From Stratiolaelaps scimitus (taxonomy: Eukaryota; Arthropoda; Arachnida; Mesostigmata; Laelapidae): a stretch of 64,000 bases of DNA. The stretch covers positions 5,612,001-5,676,000 of the forward strand of contig JABWDB010000005.1 in the NCBI GenBank assembly GCA_019614645.1. Reading direction: 5' to 3'. Below, in pieces: positions 49,037 through 60,914 of the stretch (its first letter is position 1; every line of letters begins with the position of its first letter). The notes beneath the pieces are model-generated. The model searched no databases. It saw only the letters and a program-made list of their open reading frames with translations, and had not been told where the DNA came from. Position numbers and translations under genes: made by a program.

Positions 49037-49250
49037 TTCCCATTTGAGATTGGTTTTCTGTAACACTTGTTAGGTGCTATGCAAAATTTTCTGGGCTGAT
49101 TAACAGCCAACATTGAACGTCCACGGTACAACTGTTCTTGGCACTGCCCCCCTCCCCCTTTAAATGCAAATGTGCAACGGCGGGAGACTGAGCCCATGTA
49201 CCCACGTGTCTCCTACGGTTGCAATACACCACGCCACCGGACTCGACCCG
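49037..49250 (-). mobile_element. SINE family A, copy 5
   Basis: Minus orientation and nearly full length. On the minus strand it reads GTCCGGTGGCGTGGTG, then AACCGTAGGAGACACGTGGG, TTGCACATTTGCATTTAAA, CAATGTTGGCTGTTAATCAG, and ends CTCAAATGGG. It is directly adjacent to copy 4, so the two form a tandem pair. Confidence 0.65.
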
Positions 49251-52200
49251 ACCGGCCATTCTGTAATCACAGGCTTGAGCTGCCATCCTGGGCTGAAACA
49301 TGTCGACAAATGCATCACGGTTGATGATCGTCGGCCCCATTCGTTCTTTGGTCCGTTCCACTTACGTTTAGCAGTTGTCTATCCTATCCTGGCGACTGTT
49401 GATGCGGCTCTTTTAGCGCAGCCCAAACGTCGGTGGCCAGATAGTCCAATAACATTTGCCCACGGACAATTCAACGTTCTCTCTCTCTCTCTCTCTCCCG
49501 CTTAATTCCTGTGTTCGTTATTGCTGTCGCAACTCGGCTGCCTCCTTGCTGGCCCCCGTTCATCTAGGTCGTATCCTAGGCCGGCGTTTTACTCTCAATC
49601 ATACACAGATACGGGGACTCGTATGATCGCTCACTCAAGTGAGGAAGCATGAGTCCGTTTGCTCGTCTTTTTTTTCGTTTCTGACCACCGGAGTGCTCAG
49701 CAGCCTCCTGAGCAGGGTGCCAGAGTAGCCTGAGCCAGTTATTCCTCGGCCCGGCCAGCCAATAGTCATTTCATGTGGACGAATGTATATAGCTAGCTAG
49801 GTGGATTGCGAGCGGGGTATGCGTACGTTCTTTCATTCGCTGGTTCGTTTGTATCTATCTATGTGTCTCTCTGTTTGTTCGGTGTGTGCCTACTCGTGTT
49901 TATCGAGGTCTGCACGCACTGGCCTTTCTCGCTGTCTGATGGACTGATAGAGAGCGCTGACCCGGCTATGGATCATCAGGCTCGAGGACCTGCTTATTCC
50001 CTTGGCGGTCGGGTTCGCGGCCTGTCCGCCCATGGAATAGGACAGCAATGGGGAATTTGTCTCTATATCGTAAGCGAGTTGCTACTAGTGGCGAGCCGAG
50101 TGGGGGGCGGCTGCTATCCAGGAACGTCGTCGGCAGAAGATCAGGCCAAAGGAGAAGGGAGGCCAAAGAATGAAAGCATCGAATGAATGAACGCGAATGA
50201 AGATAGAGGACAGAGAGAGGCCAACATGGAGCCAGGTCCTCCGTAGGAGATGAAGCCACTCGAGTGCTGCCCGTCCGAACTACGGTATACTTACTTCTAC
50301 CAACGAATACTAACTATCCAGCTAAAGATTCCTCGCCAACAACGAGGCAGTCTCGAGTGCCGATGCCGACGTCCGATGTTGTTGCCAATGCGACGAAAAA
50401 GCACGCATTGCACTGAAGCCACTTATGCACTATGGCCTTAGAGGAGAGAGAGAGAGGAATAGAGAGGGAATCTGACGCTTGACAAAGAAATCGCGCAATA
50501 CGTAAGTGTGAGCAAAACAATGATGCATCCAGCGCTACCTGAGGAAAGTTTTCCGAGGCTTCCAAAGTGTCCTTTGGTTAGTGTCACATCGTGATCATAT
50601 GCTATCGTTATCTTAGGTAAAAACTTGCAAAGGGGGACACTAAGCATAGGACTAACATTGCATCCAATGTCGTCAAGAATAGGATAACTGCGGACCCGGC
50701 AAGGGAAGCGACCGGACATCGGAGCAAGGATCGTGTTTGACTCAGGATTCCGTTCCTCTGAGGCTTAGAGGATGACTCGTCCTGGATGGCCGTTTGGGCA
50801 GACGGGCAAAGCTGTCGGCCGAAGATGTTGAAGATGCAGAAGAAGATGCGGGATGCCATTACCGCGAGTCGACGACAGTCGCAGGGCATAGCTAGCGGCC
50901 GAAGTGCCCGGGAGCGGCTCCTAAAGAGCTGACGGCAGCCTCCAGGGAGCGGATCAGCGTCAGGGTTACAGGGCCATCAGACCACATCATCAGTCCTGAC
51001 GCAGATCAGATCGCCCCCGAAGGCAGAAAGATCGCGAGGCGCACGCACATTGCTGCTGCACACTTGCTGGACGTCGTAGGACCCGTTCGCAGTTCAATAA
51101 TAGCCTTAGCATAACACCTGTTTTCGCACACAACTATTGTTTCTATCCATATGACCTGTGCCATCATAACAAATGACACTTTTGAAGGCGAAAGCCTCTG
51201 TATGATACACTATATAAGCGTTGTAATTTCGGCATAATCGTTTCCATTGTCAGAACCAAAAAAGACCAAACTGAGAATGATTTCGCTCGCCTGGACGACA
51301 ACAGCTGAACGAGCCTGATTCGACTCCTCGTTTTATACGATGTAGATTTCCATTCGGTGTAGATTCGCAATGCACAACTCGGTACTTGCATTGTGCAAAG
51401 AACACCTTTCGTAGGGAGCGACACGTCGTACGGCCGTCCCCCTTTTGATTAAGTACCGAATCTACAGCGCCGTCCGCAACGAGTAGTGGATTCGGGGTTC
51501 AGTTGCCGCTTGGCAAGCGAGTGCCATTTCTCCCAGAGGCTGTTTGGTGTAGGCGGTATATAGGAATCCGATTGCCGCAATCCGCACGGCCGGCGAGCCC
51601 TCCTGAATATTAATTAACTTTATTACGGAGTGCGCATTAAGGGGAGGGGTGACAGGAGGGTTGAAACGAATGCTAGGTATGTCGATACTCTCTGGGCCTA
51701 ATCGATACGTCCTCTTGGTTGTGGCTTACTCTGCTCGTGATTTTCGCTCTTGATTCTTGCATTTTGTTATGAATTCATTGAAGACAATCTGTCACATCAT
51801 CAAACAGCGAACGTAGTAATGTTGTGAATACGCATGTGCGTATCTGTGTACCTCGGCCGGGTAGTGAGTTGTCATGATTTGGCGATTATCTCAATGGATT
51901 TGCACTTTGTTAGTATCTCGCGAATTTTGGTCCCGATAATTTAATGGATTCAAACGAGGAAAGTGCAACGTGTTCGGTGGTACCTTCGTATTGTATTGTA
52001 CAATTTCACTTGGCCTTAGTCATTAGGGGGAGGGAGAGGAATTACATATTCAATATACGTCTCGAATGGCAATCTCTAAATATGATAGTAATAAGTGTTT
52101 TTTGAAAAATAGTCTATTGAAAATGGTGTTAACGTTATCCAAAGGCACTGACTCATGTCCTGTCTATGTGAACGTGTTTTGCCTACAGTTCTTTTAACTT

Positions 52201-52360
52201 TGCTTCATTCTATAAAAGCCTTTGAAAGAACGATAGCGAACTATTACGCACAGGGCAAAGTTGTTTTCGATGAATGCGATGTCTATTCAGAATTGAAAGC
52301 GACTATATGAACCTATAAACGATAAAGAAGACCTCTCTATCTTCGGGGTTTTTCTCGTTC
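49251..52360. other. Spacer upstream of the U-box exon
   Basis: I searched by eye for other UBE4 exons here and found none. (CT)n at 49479-49498. The minus frames at 50438-50889 are unrecognised. Confidence 0.35.
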
Positions 52361-52362
52361 AG

Positions 52363-52515
52363 AAACGCCGGGAGATGGACTTCTCGGACGCGTCCGAGGA
52401 GTTTCCGAACCCGATTATGGATACCTCGTCGGATCATATCGTTGATCGGTCAACCATTACCCGCTACCTGCTCAATTCGAATACGGATCCGTTTATTTGG
52501 CAGCCTCTGCAGGAG
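52363..52515 (+). pseudogene. UBE4/UFD2-type U-box exon, apparently decayed (core deletion)
   Basis: The frame has exactly 51 codons, is open at both ends, and is bounded by a pyrimidine tract plus CAG (AG 52361-52362) and a GTATGC donor (52516). It reads DFSDASEEFPNPIMDTSSD and then HIVDRSTITRYLLNSNTDPF, followed by IWQPLQE. This is the U-box signature of ubiquitin-chain elongation factor E4 (UBE4A/UBE4B, yeast Ufd2), which binds E2 enzymes and extends ubiquitin chains. From my knowledge of the family, the usual segment between MDT and HIVDRS is about 11 residues (of the type LMxDPVxLPSG). Here only three residues remain, an in-frame loss of about 8 codons that removes the E2-contact loop. 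The usual DPFNRQPL is DPFIWQPL, one change being CGG to TGG. I found no other UBE4 exon nearby, so this looks like a duplicated, degenerating exon. A real paralogue with a shortened U-box is the alternative. Confidence 0.6.
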
Positions 52516-52635
52516 GTATGCTTAGATCAGGTACACAGCTATTCTGTGTAAACGGAGGTTGTTTTAGTATGCATTTACATTATTAACAAGAAGTAGCCTG
52601 GTGGTGGTGATGTCATCTATTAATCGGGTCAATAC

Positions 52636-52677
<42 letters not shown>

Positions 52678-52678
52678 G
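52636..52678. repeat. (AT)n(GT)n compound microsatellite
   Basis: An AT run of about 14 units followed by about 7 GT units, located 120 bases after the U-box exon. Confidence 0.95.
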
Positions 52679-53774
52679 GTGTGAAAAGAGCACTTGAAAA
52701 CGAACAACGTAACAACCGGAAAAATAGTGCTCATTAATCACACTCATCAGCGCTCATTATTTGTGATGAGCTGAGAGTGTAAATCCTAGTCCTAGTGGCC
52801 ACATTGAAATGAATGTTGCGGATGAAATTCATTCTGGGCTTTACTATAACTTGAGTAGCTTAACTAACGATTACATCTCTTCTTTAATATCTGAGTTACA
52901 CACCCTTGTTTAGATATGAAAGGACGATGTCGATCTTCCAAGAAGCTTATCTATCTAATTAGCAACAACGACACATAGACGATCTTCTTAAGCAGGGGGC
53001 ACGTTATGATATTTTACAATGACACCTCCCCGCGGTGTGACGCACATAATAGTGACGACATCTTCTATAATGAATTCAATCATACCATAAACGTTTCCTT
53101 CTGGATAGAGGTGATCGTCAGTCATTTTCCTTAGCCCGTACGCTTCGCAGATCATTAAGCTATTTTTCTAACACAGAAACGAAGCCTACAGGACTCAATT
53201 CCCTCTGCTCCCACTGTCAGAACGTGGCCGGCAGACCGTCCGTTAAACTGCCATAGGTACGAAGCTGATATTTGATCATCCTTGTTGAGAGTAACTCATG
53301 ATCGTCAGTTCATTGAATGGATAGCTGGCGGACGTTACTCTTTCGAAATCTCGGCCACTGCTTCCTCTGGACGCGCGTCTCCTTTTTCTCCTCTGACGAG
53401 AACCGTCTCTCTCCTTTTCACTAATATCCTCCGACGGGGAGTTTCCCCGGTAAGTCCTCCGGGGGATAGGCTACGAGATCTTAGAGGAGCGAAGCTTAGC
53501 GAGCCTGCCCCCTTCTCGTACATGCAAGGTTCCTCACTGGCTATGCCGACTGTCTTGCCGGCCGTGGGGTGAGTCTCAGTAACCATCGCTCGAGGACTCC
53601 GGATGATCGCTGGCCGAAACGCGACGGGGGCCGGGGGTCTCAGGGGTTTAGGGGCGCAGCCCGGTCGTAGGGTTGTCTTCGGTCGTCGACGAGAGAAGAG
53701 ACCTGCGTGGAACGAGGCCTAGGGAATGAACGCAGCAGCATGAAGAGTCGGCGGCCAACGGGAAAAAAACAGGG

Positions 53775-54788
53775 ATGGTGTATGCGTGTGCGGGGGCATT
53801 TGGGGGATGTTGGTCCCGGGGCTCGCTAGATGTAGGCTTGTCCATTAGGAATCGATTAATCATCTTTGCTACCACTCGTACCACTACTGCAACTACTCCT
53901 GCTAGTGCTGCCGTACAAGCTGTACTGCGGGCAGCGCTGCAGAGCAGCGCCCGGCGGCGGTTACCGGACCGAGAGGAGAACGTACTCTGTTGGGTGCTAG
54001 CGGCGGCGGCGGCGGCAGCGGCTGTAGGGGACTCCGGTCCAGACGGACTACTGAGGGTAGACGAAATCTTTGGTCATTTCGGCTTTTCCGGCCTACGGCC
54101 GGCCACACACCGCTACGAAACCGCCCCAAGTAGTCGTAGTATTGGCCGTTGTAGCGGCCGTGCCTGTAGCCTGTACGGCAGTCGTCGTCAGCCACACTGT
54201 TCCTTTATGGGAGGCGGCTCGACGATTGTGTACCGTGACCCCCAAGACACGCGGATTCGCCGCTGGCTGATCTCGCCGCTGGCGCCCGCGGCAATAGTAC
54301 CGCCACCCCACGCTAGTGGTTCCCTTAACACTCACTGGCTGAATCGCGTTTCTTTATTTTCGCCATGCTGTTCACCCGTCTTTCTTTCATTCTACTGCTG
54401 CGTCGCAGCTGACGATTCCTTGTCTATAAGTGTAGATGTGTATGTGCTTGCTCGCTTGCGTACGCATGTGTGTACAGAGAATGTATGTACATCTGTGCAG
54501 GGCGGTCTGTATACGGATCTGTTCAGGGGAGGCGAGGCGCCGAGCGCGCAGTTCGCCGCGATCGGTGTTCGTATGTTCATGACTGCACTTCCACCGTTCA
54601 TTGACTCGGCTTGGCTCACAAGCAGCAGTTGCTACCATCATTATCACACATACACACACGCCACAGCGGTACGAGGGGTAGACGCGGCTAACGTCCACCT
54701 GACCAGGGGCCACTGCGCGGTTCAGTGCCGTGCTGGTGTTTGTTGGTCGACACAGTGCGTCTCCGTACGTTTCTGTGATGTTGGCTGA
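53775..54788 (+). other. 337-codon ATG open frame in a GC-rich block
   Basis: This is the second longest ATG frame in the window. It is rich in Cys, His and Tyr with an alanine run (AAAAAAAAV) encoded by GCG/GCA repeats, and shows no known domain. Several other frames on both strands are also open across the block, as expected for stop-poor GC-rich DNA. Strong-looking GTAAGT and GTGAGT donors lie just upstream at 53452 and 53570. The block may therefore hold an untranslated first exon rather than this protein. Confidence 0.18.
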
Positions 54789-55381
54789 GCGAAAATGATG
54801 ACGATGGTAAAGAAAAACAAGGAAGGGTTCGTGCTAATGCTGATTTTCATAGATCTCGCTCTTTCTCTCTCTCTCGCTCGCTCGCAGAAACTATAGTAAT
54901 GTAGACATGGTGGTGGAGGATACGCAGAATGTGACGGATTTTGTTCAGATTTATTGCCTCACTTTATTTGGTTTCATTTTGCCAATTATTTCTGCTGTGC
55001 TAAGTGGGGGAGAGAGAGAGAGAGGGAGAGAGCGTTGTCAACTCATTGTTTTCTGGTATTGTTTAATATATAGATTTCGGATTGTTTTTATATGTAGGCG
55101 CGGGGGTCAACAATAAACGGTAAGAAAATATTTCGACGACAGAGACACTGTTCCAAAGAAAGAGTGAGAGAGGAAGGAGTGTTCACGAGGTTCGGATATG
55201 ACGATTTTTGGTTTGTGTATATTCTCTCATTATATTATGATATTTAAGCCTTAGTGATCTTTATACGCTTGACAAAGTGACCTTTATACACACATAGACT
55301 TTGTTTTTAATTTTTTTTGTCATATTCTAAAATTCATAGCCTTGTATAAATTTATAGACAACCTTTTTAAGACCTCTGCAG

Positions 55382-55615
55382 TCGACACCTTTGCAACCAG
55401 ACATGAACTCCACCTTCATGTTCAACTCGGTCAACTCGACTCTTAATCAAACGCATTTGTTACACCTATTTATTCCAACTACTGATTTCCCTTCAACGGC
55501 CTTGGAAAAATTAAATCCGAGCGGTATTCAGCAAACCGCAACATGCAAAGACAGTAACAGTGGTCAAAGGGCAATTGCTCGCTGTGGTTTCGACAAGCGG
55601 CTAAAATACAGCTAA
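55382..55615 (+). CDS. Candidate exon with receptor-like N-glycosylated N-terminus
   Basis: A long T-rich tract ends in CTCTGCAG (AG 55380-55381). The exon-like frame has an ATG at 55403 and a stop at 55613-55615 (70 codons). It begins MNSTFMFNSVNSTLNQT, with N-x-S/T sequons at residues 2, 11 and 15. That density is typical of the extracellular N-terminus of class A GPCRs and some channels. No transmembrane segment is encoded here, so if real it must splice onward before the stop. GT dinucleotides are present but none is a strong donor. The identification is inference from composition only. Confidence 0.27.
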   Translation, partial: STPLQPDMNSTFMFNSVNSTLNQTHLLHLFIPTTDFPSTALEKLNPSGIQQTATCKDSNSGQRAIARCGFDKRLKYS

Positions 55616-55779
55616 AATTTCTGCTGCTGTTGTTGTTGTCATTTCCCTCATCTCTGATGAATGTTGAGCCGGCCACAGTGTATGGCTGCCTACTTGCTTG
55701 GCTCTGCGATGCTATTGGACGGGTGGTAACGCGACAAAGCCGAGATGGTGCACCCGCTAACAGCCCTGTAGCCCAGTGA

Positions 55780-56500
55780 CAGGCTGGATCGCTCGCTCGC
55801 CCGCCCGCCCGCCGCGGCTCAGCCAGTGTACCCTTCGCGGTCTGTCGGCAAAGCCCACCCGAAGGATCCCCGGTGACATCCATATTTCTTAGTTAGCAGC
55901 GAGTGGCAACAGTCCGTCGCCGGGCTGGCCGCTTGCCTGACGGCTCGCTGGCCGGCCGCCCGAGAGCGAGAGAGAGGTAGAGAGACGAATCTGCAGAGGA
56001 AGCATCTACAGTACAGCAGACATCGGTACTCTCGCACTCTCTCGCCACTGTCTCTCTCTCTCTGTCGTCTCGTATATGGCACTCTTCCCAGGACTAGTAG
56101 TCGTAATAACGCTGGTGACTGGGGAGTGGCCTTTGTTTTGGGTTTGACGAGCGAGAGAGAGAGCGAGCAACCGACCGCCTCGCCTCGACAGCGAGCCATT
56201 GTTGAAGGCTGGGATGGCTCGTGAGCCGCCGCCGCCGCCGCCGCACTCGGTCCGCTCTAATCACATCAACGAGGATCAACAAGGCAAGCAAACAGTTTAG
56301 CCCAAAAAAACAACTCACCAGGAAACAGCAGCAGCAGCAGCATCACGCTTCGTCGATCGAGTGCCGTAGAGCAGCTCTGCAGGGCAGACTGAGCGCGCGA
56401 GTGGCATCCGAAGCGGGCAAGATGGCACGATCAAGGCAAATTGTGAATGGCCTTGTTTTAAATAGCTCCGATAGCATGATACACTACTCAGCTTGTGGTT
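55780..56500. other. GC-rich block with (GCC)n and CAG runs
   Basis: (GCC)n at 56226-56250 and CAG repeats at 56326-56341. A plus frame at 56221-56502 (basic, Gln-rich) starts at GTG with no recognised domain. Confidence 0.3.
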
Positions 56501-59136
56501 AACGATGACGACCAGAGTTCACTGGGCCACCCAATTTACACGGAGAAAATGTGCATGTGGTAGGAAACCATGGCTGGCCATGGATCACTTCTTGAAAGAG
56601 CATGCACCTATCGTATACATATGTACATATGTTTGATGGACGTAACATATTTGATTTTTAGATTATAGATACTCATTTTGCAAACTTGTGCGTTACTGGA
56701 GGTCGTTAGGGGTTTTGTATTTGGGGGAAAAAAGTTTTCTAGCTCTTGTTGTCCGGAACGACAAATTCGAAGTTGTGCGTGCAGTCATGCGAAATCAATC
56801 ATGTTTACTTCTAAATATTCATAATATATACGTCAATGACGGTCTCGGCCTGACGCTTTGTCCCAGCTGTGTCAGTAATTATTGTATACTAAATACACTT
56901 TCGTTACTATTATATTAGGTCGTCGGTCTTTTTTTACGACCCGTTTACGACTGAACAATGGCCTTGAATATTGTTAAAACAACTTCACTGGCGACAAATC
57001 CTCCAAATCCTGCCGAGATGGATTCAAACACGAGGGAATGGAGTAAACAACAATGGGAGCTGGGAGAAAAATGTACTTTTCGTGCAAAAAGTATCAATAA
57101 GTGTTTCACCGTCTGCCCATGTGTCCGTCTCCTACTTAGACAATGTTTTACTCTTCAATGCGTACATATTAGCCAATATAGCTGGTAACGCATGCATTCG
57201 TATGTGCGTCTGTATACGATGAAATCCATACGTACTTCCATACCCCTCAGGCTGCGAGATTACTATAGCACAACTACAGTACGACGTTGCCTTGATTGCC
57301 GTTGGCTCTCAGTTGACCCCGCCGCATATTCGGCCACACTCATCTGGGCCAAGTGGCACACAGCTCGAAAGGCAATTTATCCATTGTCACTTGCATCCAT
57401 TCTTGTCGCTTCCCCGGTTAGCCTCTTGTTCTATTCTGTTTGACCTCATTCAGTCCCCCGAATCCCAACTACACCGCGGTTTCCCTCACGGTCCGACGCT
57501 GCACTCTGTTGGCCGCCTGCCTGGCTACTGAGTCGCATTTGATTCGCTAGGCTGACCCCCGCCTCCTCCACGAAGTCGCGGAAGCAACCGACACCGACGT
57601 CCCACAACATCCACAACGACACTCACGGGCGGCAGGAGTACCGGGTGCAGGAACACATCATGCACGATGTACATGATGTGATGTTCTGGCCTTCTCGCTC
57701 AGCCGCTCCGCGCATCATTTGGTGGCATGTGGTGACCTCCTGTACGGTTTCCTTGTTTGTTTATTTGCTTGTTTTGTGTCGTTGCTTGCTTGCACTCGCG
57801 TTGTTGGTTTGGTGCTGGTTCTTTTTTTGTGAGAGCCTGCCCACAAGACGGCAGCTTGCCCAAGTGATTCTCTCGGGGGGGTATTCCCGTCTTGACATCC
57901 AAATCTATTCCCAGTTCCACGACTCAACCAGCTGGTTGTGTCTGGGAGGCGCGGGGGGGGGGAGGCGGGAAGAGCACACGCCGAAGGAAATACAATGAGA
58001 ATGACCTGCTCACAGTGATCAGAGGCTGATCGCTCCCGTGTGACAGGAGGGAAATTAGATTCTCTTTTGCGGACATTTTCGCCGCCGCCGCCGCCAGCGT
58101 CCTACTCGTTCTTCTTCACTGGTGCTGCAAGTGGGGTTTTTTTCTTGTGTTGCTGTTCTACGCTGGGAACTGCAGATTGTCTTAGTTCAATGCCGACAAA
58201 TAGCCCACACCATTTATGAGAATAGGTATTCGTTTAGAAAGAAGGTGTCCCAGGGGATTGCGTGGTACTCGAGCAATATGTTACACATACTTGTCTCGCG
58301 AAACAGCTTTAATTGCCCTTCGATGAAAAGCAGGTAGAACAAAGAGAAAAGGTGAAAAATGGCCCTGGTTAAGCTGGCAGCCCCGAGTTCCCAGACAACC
58401 ATGTACTGGACCAACACCGTGATAACGAACGATGCTAAAACATCTCGTTGTCTTTGTTCTTAATTCACAACAAACACTAATCCTCTAAGGGGGAAACTGG
58501 TCGAAAATGCTATCGGCCAGAGACTGTGGAATGATATTCTGGTAGATTCATCATTCAAAACGTGCCGATTTAAGCCGTAAAAAGTCGCGATAATTCTGTC
58601 TGTAGCTCTCTCTGGACCAATTACTCTGAATAATACGACAAACATGGATAACGGGTTACCTCGTGCATTCGCCAAAGCCTTTACGGCCGATCAGCGATAA
58701 TCGCCAACACCACTGCGAAGGCGAACACATTTTCAAAACAACTCCAGATGATTGACCGCGCCCAGCACGCAGCCAATCGACTAGTGCCGCTGGCGGCACT
58801 TTGCAACACTGTATTTCAACACACGCTTGCCGATATCTGCACTTGCTCCTAAAGTCGCCCGCGTAGCCCAAGTTGGAAACGCACTCGCTGCACGCGTACG
58901 TTCGCATATTATGTCAACGCGCTAATGACATCGTCTTCACACCATCACCTATAAACACTATGGTATGGCGGCGCCATTCCGCACCTCGCGACCAGCGCAA
59001 TTAACGCTTTCCGAGTCACCTTCGAGCATCAGCACGAGAAAGAAATATTATTAATAATCACTGGCCTCCTTCCCTCTCACACAGTGCATCTTCGTTTGCT
59101 GCGCGTCTTAGCCCACTTCGTCTATGTCTTTTTCAG

Positions 59137-59394
59137 CACACGACGCACAATCAACACACGGCCGTTTATGGTGACCGCTAATTCGATCGAACGAATATCT
59201 CCGTCGTCCGCCTCGCTCCCTCTTCTGCCCGCGGCTGCTGATAGCGGCCACGATGGTAACGGTGACGATGAGGGCATCAGCGATGATGCGCTACAGCGAC
59301 TCACACTCAATGGTGAACCTACAACGAGCAACGGCAGCGCTGGCAGAAGCGGCAGAGCAGGCGCAACAGCGGCGCAAATTGCTCGCGCGACACG
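59137..59394 (+). CDS. Candidate exon 1 of an unrecognised plus-strand gene
   Basis: A strong acceptor (pyrimidine-rich run ending TTTTTCAG, AG 59135-59136) opens a frame rich in Ser, Ala, Gly and Asp. It contains an ATG at 59168 that reads MVTANSIERISPSSASLPLL. The frame stays open to a GTGACT donor at 59395, leaving phase 2. A second good acceptor lies at 59083-59084. The composition (few Cys or Trp; acidic GDDEGISDDALQRL) resembles a disordered cytoplasmic segment. I recognise no family. Spliced to a site at 59929 the frame continues, which is the main support for this being a gene. It could be chance in GC-rich DNA. Confidence 0.35.
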
Positions 59395-59426
59395 GTGACT
59401 CGAGCCAGCGAGCGACTCGAAAATGA

Positions 59427-59481
59427 AACAACAACAACAAAAACAAAGACAACAACCACAACAACAACTACAACAACAAGT
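59427..59481. repeat. (CAA)n imperfect microsatellite
   Basis: CAA triplets with AAA, GAC and CTA interruptions, in the putative intron after the exon ending at 59394. Confidence 0.85.
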
Positions 59482-59872
59482 TGGCTGATCGCTGCACCTT
59501 GGCTTTTTTCAATTCCGGCCGCCGGCCTATTCCGAAAACAAATCAACAACAAGCGCGCACAATAAACCGCGCATCGACGCGCCACGCTTCTGCCACAACG
59601 GCTGCTATTGCTGCTGCTGCTGCGGCGTCTGCACAACGTTAGCGGCGGTGGCGGTGGTGATAGTTGTCTTGGTGGCCACAAATGAAGAAATGTCGTTCAC
59701 GATCCTCTAGCCGAGAGGAGCGCGTGTGCCGCTCGCGACCGGCCCGATGAACAGGTATTGCTTCTGCATTACGCTGCTCGTAATAGTGTCGCTATTACAA
59801 ATGTCCATGCATTTGTCGATTGCGATGATCGACAAATGTTGCTGCTGCCCATCGGCGATCCTCCTGCACCGA

Positions 59873-59873
59873 T

Positions 59874-59912
<39 letters not shown>
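59873..59912. repeat. (CA)n(TA)n compound microsatellite
   Basis: About 10 CA units followed by about 10 TA units, just before the candidate acceptor at 59927-59928. Confidence 0.95.
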
Positions 59913-59913
<1 letters not shown>

Positions 59914-59928
59914 TGCACATCCGCAGAG

Positions 59929-60118
59929 GCGATGGGCAATATTGCCACGAGTAAACGAGCAGGAGGAGCAGCAACAACAACAACAGGTCACTTTAACTTC
60001 ACACAGCATCAAGGTGCCGCCGCTATCAATGCTCTCTCGAACGGATATAATGGAATCGCGGCGCGGAATGCTCGGAGTTCGAGGCGCACACAATCTTACC
60101 GAGCTGAGCGACGATTGA
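59929..60118 (+). CDS. Candidate exon 2 of the same gene, Gln-rich
   Basis: An AG at 59927-59928 lets the phase-2 end of the previous exon join in frame. The frame then reads RRWAILPRVNEQEEQQQQQQ, followed by a Ser/Thr-rich segment and a C-terminus GAHNLTELSDD with a stop at 60116-60118. A GTCACT donor at 59987 right after the Gln run would alternatively splice in phase 0 to 60394. The opposite strand is also open here, which lowers confidence. Confidence 0.28.
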
Positions 60119-60393
60119 CGATAGATGACAAACCTCTATCGGGGACTATTATGACAAACGGACGGATGGCGTCCGCCCGACAAACGAACATGTTATATAT
60201 ATAATAGATATATATAGAGAGAGAGATATCGAAATGAGTCTGTCTGACTGCCGTTTGCTGGAAAAGAAAAATGGCAAAATATAAATAAATTTTGATAAAA
60301 ATCTTTAACCGGCCGAGTCAATATCGGTAGCGGGCGCGAGCACTGCCCGCTGGGCAGGCTCTGGTAATGTCCATTCGGCATTCAGCCGAGCAG

Positions 60394-60750
60394 CGTGAAC
60401 GCGCTCCTAAAGCTTCTAAAGATCTGCTGGCCCTCCGGCGAAGTCGAAATCGCCGACATTTCGCATTGGACATCTCTCCACGACGGCCCGAAACTGCCAT
60501 CGCGGCCACTGAAATGTCAACCGTGGAGCAAGAGCAATTCGAGCAGATGACAACGCAATCTAGATTGGGTGAACCAGACGACGATTGGAAGAACTCATCA
60601 TCGAGCGGAAACGCTGGCCAGATTTATACCAGTAGCAAAATGGGTATTATGAAATGGTGCGCTTGCCTTCTTGGACTTGCACGAGTCTGGCGTCGATGTT
60701 GTGCGAGTGGGTTAAAATGTATGCGACCGAGTGTGAAACAGTTTGGCTAG
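60394..60750 (+). CDS. Candidate terminal exon with basic N-part and Cys-rich C-terminus
   Basis: The frame is open from an ATG at 60367 to TAG at 60750. An internal acceptor (AG 60392-60393) gives phase 0, matching the donor at 59987. The predicted product has an Arg-rich segment (LALRRSRNRRH), an acidic patch (GEPDDDWKNSSSSG) and a Cys-rich tail (MKWCACLLGLARVWRRCC) that could be acylated or membrane-associated. Codon choice looks coding-like. An AATAAA follows 165 bases after the stop. I recognise no family. ATG 60367 could also be the true start of a single-exon 127-residue protein. Confidence 0.4.
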   Translation, partial: RERAPKASKDLLALRRSRNRRHFALDISPRRPETAIAATEMSTVEQEQFEQMTTQSRLGEPDDDWKNSSSSGNAGQIYTSSKMGIMKWCACLLGLARVWRRCCASGLKCMRPSVKQFG

Positions 60751-60914
60751 AGCAGAGGTAAATCAGTTGTCCGCCTTATTTGGAAACGCCTGCTCGGACC
60801 CAAGCGTTCCGCAAAAAAAAAGATTATTGACCAAAGGAGAAATACAGAAGGGAGAGAGAGAGAAAAGGGATTATATAAATATAATGGGAATGGAATAGTG
60901 AATCTAATTGAGAG

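Noticed and set aside
59707..60093. Minus-strand frame over candidate exon 2
   Set aside because: It contains a Cys run from CAA repeats and a Tyr/Val run from the (CA)n(TA)n microsatellite. The plus-strand splice model is more coherent.
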